NCBI GenBank assembly: GCA_027625915.1
Contig: JANTQA010000023.1
Coordinates: 16,430,001 to 16,494,000, forward strand
Reading direction: 5' to 3'
DNA from: Anaeramoeba flamelloides
Lineage: Eukaryota; Metamonada; Anaeramoebidae
Length of the DNA stretch: 64,000 nucleotides
Numbering within the stretch: position 1 is the stretch's first letter; each line of letters begins with the position of its first letter. The notes under the pieces were generated by a model. It saw only the letters and a program-made list of their open reading frames with translations. It searched no databases and was not told where the DNA came from. This document shows positions 46,001 to 57,769 of this stretch, one piece after another. The position numbers and the translations under genes were made by a program.

Positions 46001-49000
46001 GAGATCAAAAAATTTTTTCGAATGATTGATATTTGATTAAAGTCGAGATCTTTTAAATAGAGAAACTTGGATAAAATTAGTTGTTGATACCTAACCATTT
46101 GATCGATCAATAATTGTTAATAGAATTTCAAAACATCTACCCATATATTTTTTTGTTGTTGTAATCAACTCCGCAATTTTTGGATAACCTAAATAAAGTC
46201 TAAAATACTTCTAATGACTGTACCTGGACACTAATTGTATCTAGACACTCTTTAAATTGGATTACACGAATTTAGTCTCTTCAAAATTCTCTCATTACAA
46301 GATCAAGTGTTTTTTTTTAAACATTTATCATTTAAAAGTAAATCCTCACTGCAAAATTTTTGACCACACCTTTTTTTATTTTGATTTTTAATTATTTATT
46401 TTTAATTTTGTTGCTATTGTTAATTATGAATAATTGTTCACATATCAATTAGCTTGTATGTCTAATTGGGTATTTTTTATAGAATTTGTTTAATAAGATT
46501 TTTTTAAAAAAATTGGATTTTGGTGTGTCAAAAATTTTGAGTTGGTGTTTAAATTATTATTTTGTAAAGTTTCAAATATTTTTCTATTTTTTTTTTTTCT
46601 TTTTTCAATTTCTTTTCAATTAGTTTGTTTTTCCTTTTTTTTTTTCAATCCTATCTACGATCTCTATTTGTCTGATATATAAAGTAATTAAATTAAAAAA
46701 CTCTTGTTGATCTTGAGATTAGTAATTCCATTACTATCATTATTCGCATTAGATCAAGTGTTAAATCAGTACGAACCATTTTGGAAAAAAAGTGAAACAG
46801 GAAAAAATGTTTAGCATGATTTTAATTAGAAACCTTCCTAAAACTGAAAACAAAAAGTAAAATCAATTCAAAGAAGAAACCAATTAACTTCAAATAATAA
46901 TCCATTATATCATTTTCAACCGAATGTAACAAATACAATTTAATTAGATCTCCTTTTATATTTAAAATCCGATCAGCTGTTTTGGAGATCGCAAAAATAG
47001 TCAAATTTTGGCAACAAATTTTTAATGATTGATCAATCAAAGAAAAATCCCTTACAAAAAGATATTATTGTAAAAACGGTTATTGTGTTTAGTCCTCCAT
47101 TTTGCCTTTAATCAATTATTTTTTCTTTTTTTAATTGATTTTACTTTTTCATTTTCAGTTTCTATTGTGGTTTTCAATTATAAATTGTGTTGAACTTTTT
47201 TTCCATCAATGATGATTCAATTTTCATAAATTAGTAAAAACTAGAAAAATATTTAAGGAATATGATATACCCTAATAAAAAAAGGTTTTTTATAACATGT
47301 TATAAACGTGATGTAAAGGTGTTATAAAGTTTTAAAATGTTATAAAATTTTATAATAACAACTTTTGTAACATAAACATTTGTTATAAAACGTGTTATAT
47401 AAAATTTGTAACATTTGATAAGCCGGTTACAAGAAAATTTTTAAAAAAGATATTGAAAAAATCATCATGTATATGGGAAATTTTATTTAGAAAATGTTAT
47501 GTCGATGTTATAAAAAACATTTTTTATTAGGGATACCAGCATTTTCATAATAAATGGGAAATTTTTTTCGATTAATAGAAAATGGCATTAATCAGTTAAA
47601 CTTGGTAGCAATATATCAAGACAAATAATAGAAAGTACTGATTCAAAGAAAATGAAATTCCCAATTTCTATTTATTTCTGCTTAATTTACAAATGAGACA
47701 ATTTATTCGTTGAAAAAATACAAAGACGGTAAAATATTTTTTTTTTTTAAAGGATAGACTATTCATTTAAATTGCAAATAGTGTTTATTGAATTTGTTTT
47801 CACTATTTGGTGTAACCACGGAAATATTTTCTTCTTTGTTTTTTGAAAATGTTGTTGTTATGTTATTACAGTATGTTCAATAACCCTGGTTTATTGATTT
47901 TTTTGTGTTTTCGAAAAATTAAATGTTGTTGAAAAGAAATATTTTTTTTTTTGTTAAAGTACCTAACTCGGAAAATTTTTTCTAAAAAAAATCTCTAAAT
48001 TTTGTATTTTTGGAATACATTTACATAATAAACATTATTAGACATAAGAATTTTGAAAAGGTTTACAACTTTATTAGATATTAATGTTAATTGCAAAAAA
48101 AATGAAAATTTTATGTTATACTTTTTTCATTTTTAATTGTAAAATTTTTGAAATTTTTATTTGGCTTAGTGGATGAGATTATTTGAATCTATTTTTTTTA
48201 ATAATCTAAAAAGAATCATATTTTTCAATTTTAAAATAGAATAAAAGATTTTTTTCAGAAGATATCGTTAAATTAAATTGAAAAAATGATTTTTTATCTT
48301 TTTTTGGAATATTTTTTCTATTTTTTTTTATGTTTGAGTTTTAATATATATTCCCTGTTTTTTTCACCAAATTGTTTTAACATTTATAATTTTTTCATAA
48401 TTAATGTTAAATCAAAAAAACATTCGTTGTAACTTAATTCAAAAAAAAATACCCCAAAAATAGGTGTTCTTTTCAAAATTACTTGAATTTTGAAAAAGGG
48501 AGGGATATTCAAATCTTAATGATTTTAATGGCTATCCTTTTTTTAATTACATAAAATTATCAGAGTTCCCAAAATGATTCCATTTTTGGAATTTTTAGAA
48601 TCTCAAAAATTAAAATTTGGAGTCATAAAATTAAAATGATTCCAATGGAATCAATTTTTATCAAACATTTTCCACTTGTTAAAGTCCCTTTGAAGTAATA
48701 ATTTTTCAAAAATATCAAAAATTATTTTATTTTGATTCCATTGAATCAAAAATTGAGTTTTTATTTAATACTAAAACTCTATTAAAAAATAAAAGAATCT
48801 TTTGATTCCATTTCAAAAATAATTTTCTTATCAGGAATAAACTTAAAAATATCAGGATTGACGAAAAGATGATGATAACTTAAAATCCCAAGAAGAAAAC
48901 CCTCAAATATTTATTTTTTTGAGAAATATTAAATTCTTTTTGAAAATAAAAAAAAAAAAATATTTAATTACCATTGTGGAAAAAAAGTGAAACAGGAAAA

Positions 49001-51547
49001 AAAGTTAAACACGGTTTTTAATTGGGAACATTACTGAAAATGAAAAGTAAAATCAATTAAAAGAAGAAACCAATTAACTTCAAATAATAATCCATTATAT
49101 TATTTTTAATCAAAACAACAAACACACTTTAAATCTACTTTCTTATCAAAATCTGGTTCTGTGATTTTGGAGATCTCAAAAATAGTCAATTTTTTGAACA
49201 AATTTTTAATGATTAATCAATCAAAGAAAAACCCATACTAAAAGATAGTATTAAAAAAACTGTTATTGTGGCGAATACTTCATTTTATCTTTATTTATTT
49301 ATTTATTCTTTTTTTACTTGATCTTACTTTTCATTTTCAGTAATGTTCCCAATTAAAAACCGTGTTTAACTTTTTTTCCTGTTTCACTTTTTTTCCAAAA
49401 TGGTTATTAAATTTTTAGAATGATGTGATTCCATGAAAAACCGAATGTAAACAAGAAAAAAGTTGAGACTTATCATTAAAATAAAAAAGAATCATTTGAT
49501 TCTATGGAATCAAAAAAAAAAATATTTGAGTTTATTTTCAAAAAAGAATCAAAATGTGAACTCTGAAAATTATCATAATTTTGAAAAAATAATTTATAAA
49601 AGATGTATAACTTAAGGACTACGTTCCCACCCTTGAGGGGGTTGAGTAATTGTGTTATTTAACTTTCGCTTCTCACAAAAATTTTCACACGGAAGATATT
49701 GGACAAAAAAAAAAAAAAACATTTTTTATCATCTTTAGCTTTTCACGAAGACTATTTTTCTTTGTTTTTCAATGAAAAGGAAAATTGAAAATAACAAAAA
49801 AAATAATTGCAAAAAATGGCTTTTGGAGATTTTAAAGTGCATTTAAAATTTGAGAACATTTCAAACTTGTAAAAGAAAATTTAAAAAATATGTAGAACAG
49901 CTCTAGAAAATAGTATGAGTTCTGAAAGTTGAAATGGAAATTCTAAAATATTAAAATCAAAATTTTGGCAGGATCTAACAAGGCAAAAATTGTGAAAATT
50001 GTTGAAATTTCATATTTTTTCTAAAAGAAATTCTCCTTGGGCAAATATTACTTGGATTACATAACTTATTCAAGGGCGATTTTATACATTATTTCACTGT
50101 TTTCACCTAAAAACGTAGTGCTTAAATCCAATATGTAGTTTTGGCTGACTTTAATTTTCAGAATTTATTTTTTCCTTGTAGTGTAGTGTTTTTTTTTTAA
50201 AGAATTGGTATAATTATTTATTTTGTGTTTGATCAAAAAACATGAACTTTAAATTGAACACACGCATTGGTGAGCCTTTTTCTTGAAAAATGAACTTGTT
50301 AAAAAAATCTGAAATAACTTCAAGGTAATAATTGCTCAAAAATTTTTTTGTTACAATTCCCTTTTTATCTTACTTAGTGGAGAAAACCTTTTTCTACAAA
50401 ATAATTTTCCTAAAGATAGAAAAACCATCCAAGAAAATGTAAAATTTAAACACTACCATTTAAGCATATGAGGACTTCAAAACTTAAATAAGGAAAAATC
50501 CCAATTATTTCAAACACCCACAAAGGAAAAATCAAAAAAATAACATTTATTTCAATAAATTTTCCAAAACAACTTTTCAATTTTTTTAAAACAATAATGA
50601 AACAAAAACAAAAAAATTGATTCTTTCGCCAACTGTAGATTTTGTAAAATATGAAAATCATTATTTATAGTGGTTTTTCTATTATCTTCATTTAATTTTG
50701 ATTTGTTTTGGGAAAGAAAAATGCTTTTTGAAATGCTTTTTTTCAAAAAGGTGTTTGTTTTGGATTTTGGATTTTGTTTTTTTTTTTTGTTTTTTTTTGT
50801 TTTTTTTTTTGTTTTTTTTTCATTGTTTTTGTTTTTCATGTTTTTAACTATTAACCGAAGGAAATTCTTACCAAAGTCAAGCAAATGAAGATCATTATAA
50901 AAATCACAGTCTCCTTGAGAAAAATTATATCCACCAAAAAGGCACATTTGGTGTTTTGAAATGACATTCATTGTATGTCCATGTCGAGGCTTTGGTGTGA
51001 ATTGGTTTGAGGGATACTTGTACCATTTCCCTCCTTCAAAATCCAATTGATATAGCTCGTTTGAGTAGTCGAGAAGAGACATTGATCCACCAAACAAAAT
51101 ACATCGTGAGGCTTGGGGAATTAATGTAAAGGTATGCCCGGCTCTTGGTGGGGGTGCGTTGCTGATACGTTTCCTACTCCATTTTAAGCTTCCTATTGAT
51201 TTTACAGTTCGAGTGTTATTTCAAAACAAATGAAAAGATAATAATCGAGAGGATAAGTTCTTAGGTAAATTTATTTTCTGTTGTCCTTTTCTCCTTTTGT
51301 TCTTTTGTTCTTTTGTTCTTTTGTTCTTTTGTTCTTCAACAAAAAAACAGAAATAAGAAATGAAAGGGAATTTGGGATTTTGTTTACCTGTGTCTAAAGT
51401 ATAATAGTCATTATGGAAATATTGTGTATCTGTCTTGGAGTTTTTTGAATAGCCTCCAAAATACAGAATTTTTTTTTTCCATACAACAGTTGCATGTGCA
51501 TGTCTACCAGACGGGGTCTTACCAACTCCTTTTGCTTGGGACCACAT
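37076..51547 (-). CDS. Kelch propeller - EDR1 domain - TKL-like kinase fusion, 5 exons
   Basis: Predicted 1334 residues. Exons: 51388-51547, 50872-51192, 45289-45600, 39999-40406 and 37076-39879; lengths sum to 4005 and every junction keeps phase. Start ATG at 51547 follows an in-frame TGA directly. Residues 1-318 hold six Kelch motifs (for example GRHAHATVVWKKKILYFGGY and SRDKHTLTCIGRDQYLLFGG), enough for a closed beta-propeller. After a Lys-rich linker comes an EDR1 domain (about 405-630; plant CTR1/EDR1 and ARMC3 type) with GLCRHR (Cys531), GGHVWN (His577) and VVDVMFEP (Asp592), the order of a transglutaminase-like Cys-His-Asp trio. A long Lys/Glu then Ser and Asp-rich spacer follows. The kinase (1068-1334) has GVGSIGVV, VAQK (Lys1094), Glu1112, HGDLKTEN, DFG (1206-1208) and SPE in place of APE. 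HGD makes it a non-RD kinase; it retains the residues for ATP binding. It is likely a MAP3K-like signalling protein; partner unknown. Confidence 0.92.
41404..41955. mobile_element. TTAA-flanked long palindromic MITE
   Basis: 552 bp with inverted arms of about 200 bp. The left arm starts GGTTTACAATCCCTGAAACT; the right arm ends AGTTTCAGGGATTGTAAACA. It is flanked by TTAA at 41400-41403 and 41956-41959. The arms share GGTTCTTAGCTGATCGATCC and GAAATCCAGATTGGTGAG with few mismatches. Only about 150 bp in the middle is unpaired. The outer 90 bp is the same as in 5172-5413; the inner arms differ, so the family has more than one subtype. Confidence 0.88.
42219..42912. mobile_element. TA-flanked MITE with CAGTCAAAGGGG ends, longer copy
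   Basis: 694 bp, ends AACTATTTTTCAGTCAAAGG and (complement of right) AACTCTGTTTCAGTCAAAGG, flanked by TA on both sides. It is inverted relative to 22656-23172 and carries about 180 bp more inner sequence. The 107-residue open frame at 42309-42632 lies inside it and shows no transposase motif. Confidence 0.82.
44699..45115. repeat. Linked-hairpin repeat chain
   Basis: Starts CAGCCGTTAGG, then the CCAGAATTCAAAAGAATCG palindrome (44715-44773), linker CCGCCGTTAGG, an A/T-arm palindrome, the end motif CTAGGCACTCTACGGCAC, and a further palindrome (44890-44960) with TTCGTTAGGTTTTC linkers after it. It lies 174 bp from the neighbouring exon. Confidence 0.75.
45720..46550 (+). repeat. R4 and R1 sequence, interleaved
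   Basis: Short R4 piece at 45720-45770, R1 with the hallmark CCATTTGATCGATCAATAAT near 46098, another R4 unit at 46190-46310, then the R1 end (GTGTCAAAAATTTTGAGTTG near 46520). The order suggests one repeat inserted into the other, as at 12125 and 28165. Confidence 0.5.
46776..47204. mobile_element. M2 inverted-repeat element, decayed
   Basis: Left end CCATTTTGGAAAAAAAGTGA followed by AACAGGAAAAAATG; right end ..TGTTGAACTTTTTTTCCA. Inner sequence CCAATTAACTTCAAATAATA matches 48971-49403. The 72-residue open frame at 46822-47040 is inside the element and is not a gene. Confidence 0.6.
47270..47532. mobile_element. Small MITE with CCCTAATAAAAAA ends
   Basis: 263 bp. Left end CCCTAATAAAAAAAGGTTTT, right end complement CCCTAATAAAAAATGTTTTT, continuing into TTATAACAT on both sides. 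Flanked by ATA on each side. The interior is a chain of imperfect TGTTATAAAA units. It is non-coding. Confidence 0.75.
48971..49403. mobile_element. M2 inverted-repeat element, best-preserved copy
   Basis: 433 bp with inverted ends of about 90 bp that are nearly identical: CCATTGTGGAAAAAAAGTGA on the left and CCATTTTGGAAAAAAAGTGA as the complement of the right, both followed by AACAGGAAAAAAAGTTAAAC. Flanked by TTA. High arm identity suggests recent movement or ongoing arm correction. Relatives: 46776, 57005, 59295 and 59720. No open frame. Confidence 0.85.
51290..51336. repeat. Octamer tandem repeat in a short intron
   Basis: About five tandem copies of CTTTTGTT inside the 195-bp intron 51193-51387 between the first two Kelch exons. 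Confidence 0.85.
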
Positions 51548-53239
51548 TCAGGTTTTATAAAACAATAAAAAATGATTTGTTAATTTGATCCAATGAAATA
51601 ATTCTGATTGACTCTGTTTTTAAGTTTTTGAAAAAAATTTTCTTTAGTAATGTAATTAAAGACAAAATTTAAATAAAACATTTTATTTTCTGACAATAAA
51701 GTTTGTTTAAAGATTTTCAATTCATTAGATTTTTGCAACAAAATTTAATTTTCACAAAAAAATAATGAGAGTGTTTTTGTCTGTAAAGTAGAAACACTAA
51801 TTTGATTTGGTTCGATTTAAAACCAATACTTTGTATTTATTCGCCTTTGCAAACTAAAATCAACAAATTTTCACTAAATTTTGCTGATTTTTCTTTTGCT
51901 ACAAATAGAGTTTTCAAAGAAATATTAAGTTGTAATTTGCGATCTCGATTTGTTTGATCTTCTTTGTACTAATACTCTTCAATTTATTGGATGAACTAAG
52001 AATCAGAAATGAAAGTAATTGTTATCGATTTGAAAAATGAAAACCTGGAAGTGTAAATTTTTTTATCTTTTATAATTAAAGTATCAATACTTTCAGAATT
52101 GGGGTGTTGTTTTTTTGCAATCGATTTTACAAACCTTGAGATAAATTTTGGTTTTAAGACAAACCTTCTATTGAAATCAGGTACAAAAATTGATAACAAA
52201 GATGAAGAAAAAAAAAATTACTGTTGAATTCAAAATTTTAACTTTGAGTTTCAAAAATGTTTTCAGTCAAGAACTTATTTAATATTCTGTCTTTTTGGAA
52301 GAGTTGTAAATAAACAAGATTGAAATAAAAATATTCTATTCAACAAAATCAAAAGTTGATCTCTTTTTCAAGGATACATTATCTACAACAGCCACAAACC
52401 TACCATAAAAAATTTTAGAAAAATCATTCTCTGTCTCATCCTATCCTTACTTGTGTAAGATTTTATGGTTTTACCATAACTTATTAAAAAGTATAAAAAT
52501 TTATCTCAAAACAAGTTTTTTTTACAGAAAATTGCTTAAAATTTGAATTTGTGTCTTCAACTCGAAGGAAGGATCAACAATTTATAAAAATATTCATATT
52601 TTTTGGGGATCTTCAATTTCTAAACACCTAAAAATCAAAATACAAACCATTTCAAAGTTTCTATTAAATTCGATCTTCATTCTTTGCAATTCTTTCAATT
52701 GAATTTGTTTCATAAACAACAAATATGTAACATAGATGGTAAATCTTCCAGAATCGATTTTATTGTATTATACATGAAAAAAAAATATCAGAGAGAATAA
52801 ATTACTATTTCATTTTAAATCCCAAGGAACAGTTAAAATGGTTGTAAATTAAACAAACAACAATTTTCTAGACGAAAATTATCCCACCAAATCACCAAAA
52901 GAGCAATTCCTATAGAAAATAATCAAATATAAATTGGAATACTAGAAAAATTTGATCATAACAGAAAAAATAATTTACTTTTTTTGTTTTCACCCCTCTC
53001 TAATAGTTAATATATCTTATGGTAATATTAAACTAAAAAAATCTTTTGTGGAAGCAAATAGCAAATTCAAAAAAATCTACTACATCTTGAAATTGAAAAA
53101 TAACTGAAACTCTGATATTTATAATACCTGACTTACTTTTGGAAATGTGAAATATTATTAAAAAGTATTTATACATTTTTTGACTTTGGTTAAAATCTTT
53201 CTACTTTAAATATTTTGGTTTAAAGAAGTGGGTAAATTA

Positions 53240-53435
53240 TATAAAAACCGACCACACTTTTAAAGTACACAATTTAAATAACCTTTAACGTATAAAGATT
53301 ACAAATTAAGGTACAAAATTTGTATTTTTTTTCCTCCAAATTATAATTAAGAGAATTTAAATTTAGTACCTTAATTTAAGATTTATCATGTTCCTATTTT
53401 TTAGAAAATTTATACCTTAAAAGTGGAATATATCT
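53240..53435. mobile_element. Decayed relative of the CACTTTTAAGGCAC element
   Basis: Left ACCACACTTTTAAAGTACAC and right ATACCTTAAAAGTGGAATAT mirror each other and resemble the ends of 59513-59708; the two inner TTAAGGTACAAA-type motifs are also inverted. Roughly 195 bp, the same size as the better copy. Confidence 0.5.
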
Positions 53436-53519
53436 AATTGCCTAAAATTTTAATTATAAGAACTCTGCTTAAAAAAAAAAAATTTTTTTTGAGTGCTGTA
53501 TGATATTGAAACTTTGAAA

Positions 53520-55300
53520 ATAAAATATCATTTACTCGTTTATTTGGAAAAAAAATAATCAAAATAACTCAAATTTGAATATTTAATTTTTCAATTTTTT
53601 GAACATTTTTTTATAAATTTTTGTTTTATTTTTTGATAAAGGTTTTGAATTATGAAATATGTTCTAAGCTATTTCCAATAAAGCAGAACAAATTTATTTT
53701 AAAATATATCTTTTAAACACAATCTTAAAAAAAGCATTTTAACATACAAAATCATTAAATACCGTTTATTGATTCTTGATAATAATTCAATTTGTTTCTT
53801 AGTATTGTATTACATAAATAAAAGATATTAAATTTTCTGATCTCGATTTTATCTGATATTTTTTAGGTGCTAAAATCGGTGTTTATTATTTTCTTTTTGT
53901 TTGAAAAAACTGTTTTCATAACTTGTTTAACACCTAAGAATTTTCAAATAGAATTGAAAACATATAACTGTATTTTATTATTTAAAAAATCATTTTTACC
54001 CTTTCCATATTTCCATTTTTTTATTGAAATTGGTAATACATTGTTTGCACCAAAAAAAAGTGCTATTTTTTTTTTTCATTTTTTGGAAATATTTCATCCA
54101 ACATATTTTGAAATAAATACCTTAGCCATTTATTCAATTGATATTAATATTAAACTTAAGTTGGTATTGTCAATTAAAGAATACTACCCCTAACAAAGAT
54201 TATTTTTTATGAAATGTAAAAAAAAATGCCCCACTTTTTTGGAAATACCTTAGATGAAAAAATGAAATTAACCAAAGAATAAAATAAAATAAAAATAAAC
54301 TAGAAAAGATATGTATTTTAAGCAAATATTTTATTTTAGTATATCACAAAAGAAAGATAACTTCATCAAATAAAATTGTTGAAATAAAGAAATAATAAAA
54401 ACAATTAACAAAAGTATATTTTACAAGATTATTCAATTTTAATTTATGTATTGATGTGGTACAAACAAGATATTGTATCAATTTTCACCCGTTTTCTATA
54501 TATTATTTTTTTGACAAAATTAATTTATTAAAAATTTGTTTTCAAATTATATTTTATTTTAATTATACTTATTTAAAGAAACAAAAAAAAAAAAGATAAA
54601 TGTTTCATATATTCAATTCAACGGGTTAATTTTTCTAAATGGGAAAAGAATTTCAAAATATTCAACTTAAAAGAAAAAAAAAAAATATATAAGAATAATA
54701 AAAGTGAGATTCCAAAAGATTTATTTTTTCACTAATTGGCGGAAAATAATATTTATCAAAATCAAATGGCTGACTAAATAAATTTTTCTGAAGAAGAATC
54801 TAATGATGATATCTTTTATTTGAACAAAATAAGAAATAGATTAATTAAATCAAACTCGGAAACAAAATTCATTTTGAAAAATTCTTTTGAAATATCTAAT
54901 TAATTTATTTCTTATATTGTTTAGATAAAATTATTTCCATCTAGAATTAAGTATAAAAACCAAGAATAAATCAAGTAATTGTATCAAATATCATATATAA
55001 GATCAATAAATAAAATATTATGTATTATTATTATTTTCATGGTAATTTTTTTTTATTCTGATGATTTATATTATTTAATTCGTAAGTTAATATACTATAC
55101 AAGGATATATTACCCCCTCGAATTTATGAAACTGTTTATCTATTTAGTGATTTTTTTTTTTTTTTTTTGATAATTTAGTTTCTCAGAAACCGTGTAACTC
55201 AAAATTGGGAAAATCTACCTATCCCCTTAAACTAAATAATTTTTGAATTCGAAAAGAATTAAGGATTGTATAATGAAGTAAAAATATAATTTATATCAAC
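53520..55300. repeat. R5 repeat, long decayed copy
   Basis: Matches pieces of 60815-62090 in the same order: TTTTTCAATTTTTTGAACA.. near 53587, GAAATATGTTCTAA near 53655, TTTTTCTGAAGAAGAATC near 54783, AAGATCAATAAATAAA near 54999 and ACTCAAAATTGGGAAAAT near 55177. The unit may be 1.3-1.8 kb long. It is non-coding as it stands. Confidence 0.45.
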
Positions 55301-56419
55301 CCCGAATTACAGTTAAATGTAATTTTCAGAAACTAATTTTTATTTTATAAATTTAGATCCATTTTTTTCCTTTTTAAAAAGTTGTAAATTCAAAATATTT
55401 TTTAGATTATTTGAGACAAAATTTTTCCATTCACAAAGTTAGAATATTTTTTGTACCTGAAGGTATTCTACAATACAATATACTCTAAAAAGAAATCTAC
55501 TAAGTATTAAAATAACCCTATATAAAATATTTATTTAATTACATAAGGAAATATCAATAATTATTTTAAATGTTAAAACAATAAATATTTCCTAATTCGC
55601 CTGAATTTTGAATCTTTGTTTTATTTTTTTATAAACTAGCAAATAGAAGTAAAAAAAAAAACAAGCAAAGAATTAAAGAAAAAATATTCGCAATATATTT
55701 TTTAAAAACCAGGAAAATTCAAATTTAACCAATGAAAACACTTTTATCATTTTATCATTATTGATAAACAATGATTAATAACCCTATCACAATTATTTCA
55801 GAGGGTTCTTAATAACCTAAATATTTAAAGAAAAATATGTGTTTACTATTATTTCACATTTTTAAAATAGTTTCAAACAAATAAAACTAATTTCAAATTA
55901 ATAATTCGAAGAATAAAGGTAAATTACTAAATATTATCAAATATTTTTTTAAAATATTAAAGCTTTGTATTTTCGACTCCTAATTGTTGAAATAAAATAT
56001 TTGATTAATCTTTTAAATTTCAAGAAATTTAATCAATTTTTGCGAATAAAATATCAATTTTATATGTTCTTCAAATACCTTTAATTTTGATTTATTTTTC
56101 TGGATTTTTAAAATAAGGTTATATGTTCATAAAAACTCACAGAATTCCCTAACTGTAATAGTTCATCAAAATAAAAAGGTTTTTAAAAAAAAAATTTTTC
56201 TCATTTGTAAAAGAATCCGAACAAAAAGGATCAGATCTTTTGACTGGATAGTTAATCAGAAAAAATTTGTTCTTGTAAGTATAATAAATCATCGCCAACA
56301 AGTTGATAAAGGAGTTTTTTAATCGAGTTTAATTTAGTTCTTGTGAAAATAAGTGTTTAATTATCTATTGGGAAATAAATAAATAAGTGTTACCTAACAA
56401 TTCTGGATTTTTTATGTAT

Positions 56420-56905
56420 AGTATTAAAAAAAATACCTGATATGAAAATAATCATTAAAAAATTTTTAATTGTTGATATCAGTAAAATTGTTAGATAATT
56501 TCTTTTTTTTTTACCAAATCCTTTTTGTAACTTAACAAATTAGTGACGAAATCAGTGATAAACCTATCTAAAGTTCATTAAAGTATGGTGTCTATAGAAT
56601 ACTTGAATAATTGTTTGATAAACCTTGATAAAGAAGCATATTTTGAAAAACTTTAGAGTTTTATCGAGGTTTACAAGGAATTTGGAAAATGATTTTTATT
56701 CTTGTTTTTTGATTGGTTGGATGGTGTTTTGAACAAGTGAAATTGAATCAGTCCTCATTTTAATAAGTGACCAGTTATAATTTAAAAAGTTCGATTCTTA
56801 AATAAAAGAAATTAATTTTAAATTATATAAATTATATAAAAATTTTACTAATATTAAAAATTAAAAATCGTGTCAGGGAATATTTTCATGACCAGATATT
56901 TATTC
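56420..56905. mobile_element. M1 inverted-repeat element
   Basis: Left AGTATTAAAAAAAATACCTG, right complement near TGGTCATGAAAATATTCCCT; the inner part matches 2553-3057 closely (for example TTCATTAAAGTA near 56575 and 2713). It is non-coding. Confidence 0.65.
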
Positions 56906-57004
56906 ATTAGTTTACATGGTTATTATTTTATACTCAATAATTACCGAAAAAACTTTTTGTTTCCTGTTTCCCCAATTTAGAAATAAATTCATTTTCTCTC
57001 AAGA

Positions 57005-57420
57005 CAAAAAAAGTTAAACAACGGAAAAAAAAGTTCAATAAGGTTTTAAAAGGAAACATTAATAGAGCCTGATAACGAAAAGTAAAATCCAATAAATAGA
57101 AGAAACAAATCAACTTTCAAGAATAATCCATTGTATTATTTTAAATCAAACCAACAAATAAAATTTAAACTTCCTTGATTATCGAAATTATTTATGTGCT
57201 ATTTGGAGATCATAAAAATAATCAATTTTAACAACAAATTTTTCATAAAAAAGATCAATCAAAGAAAAACCATACCAAGAGATAGTATTACAAAAACTCT
57301 TTTTGTATTTAACTCTCCATTTTGTATTTATTTCATTTCTTTTTTCTTTTATTAATGGAAGATTTTTTTATTTCCGGTTCTATTAAGATTTCCGATTATA
57401 AACTGTGTTTTCCTCCTTAT
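57005..57420. mobile_element. M2 inverted-repeat element, decayed
   Basis: AAAAAAAGTTAAACAACGG on the left, then TTTTAAAAGGAAACATTAAT, the M2 inner sequence AATAATCCATTGTATTATTT and, on the right, TCCGATTATAAACTGTGTTT. Ends are imperfect. It lies about 350 bp upstream of the first recognised transporter exon. Confidence 0.55.
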
Positions 57421-57769
57421 TTTTTAAAAAGTATTTTACTTTTTTTATGAACTAGTAAAATAGTGAAAAATTTGTTTTTGTCAAATTTTATTTTTAATTG
57501 ATTTGGGGTTGTTTTGTTTTTTTTTTGACAAAGAATATTCCTAAAATTAGATTCAAAAACAAATCGGAACTGAGTTTTAGAGAGAAGGGAAAACAAATTA
57601 TTTACATTTTCCAAAACTTTTAAAATCAAAACTTAAAAAAAAAGTGAAAAAATTTCGCAACAGGTTTAACAAGTTGAATTGTGTGATGTGGCTTTGAGTA
57701 AAATATTTTTGGTCCATTACTTGAAAATTCATTGATTTTAATTCTATTTTTTTCATTTTGCCTTTCTAG

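Larger units (their letters stand above)
45601..50871 (-). other. Giant intron (5.3 kb) of the Kelch-kinase gene
   Basis: Donor GTAAGA after ..CTTGACTTTG, acceptor TATAG before AAACAATG; the joined LLDF-E-TMNWKEIECTGD is a textbook Kelch boundary. It contains R4/R1 (45720-46550), a weak M2 copy (46776-47204), the CCCTAAT element (47270-47532) and the well-preserved M2 element (48971-49403). The patch 49619-49640 is briefly GC-rich (CCCACCCTTGAGGGGGTTGA). The rest, 49650-50870, shows nothing recognisable. Confidence 0.88.
51548..57769. other. Intergenic stretch between two divergent genes
   Basis: It separates the start of the minus-strand Kelch-kinase gene from the plus-strand transporter gene, so it should hold both promoters and an undetected first transporter exon. 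It contains a decayed inverted-repeat element (53240-53435), R5 sequence (53520-55300), M1 (56420-56905) and M2 (57005-57420). No host coding sequence was recognised in 51548-53240 or 55300-56400. A 108-residue open frame at 53867-54193 lies in R5. Confidence 0.6.

Noticed and set aside
51808-51830. GGTTCGA motif as a tRNA T-arm
   Set aside because: No paired arms, no A box and no cloverleaf around it; no other tRNA candidate was found in the window.
53867-54193. 108-residue Phe-rich frame
   Set aside because: Within R5-like repeat DNA, no family match.
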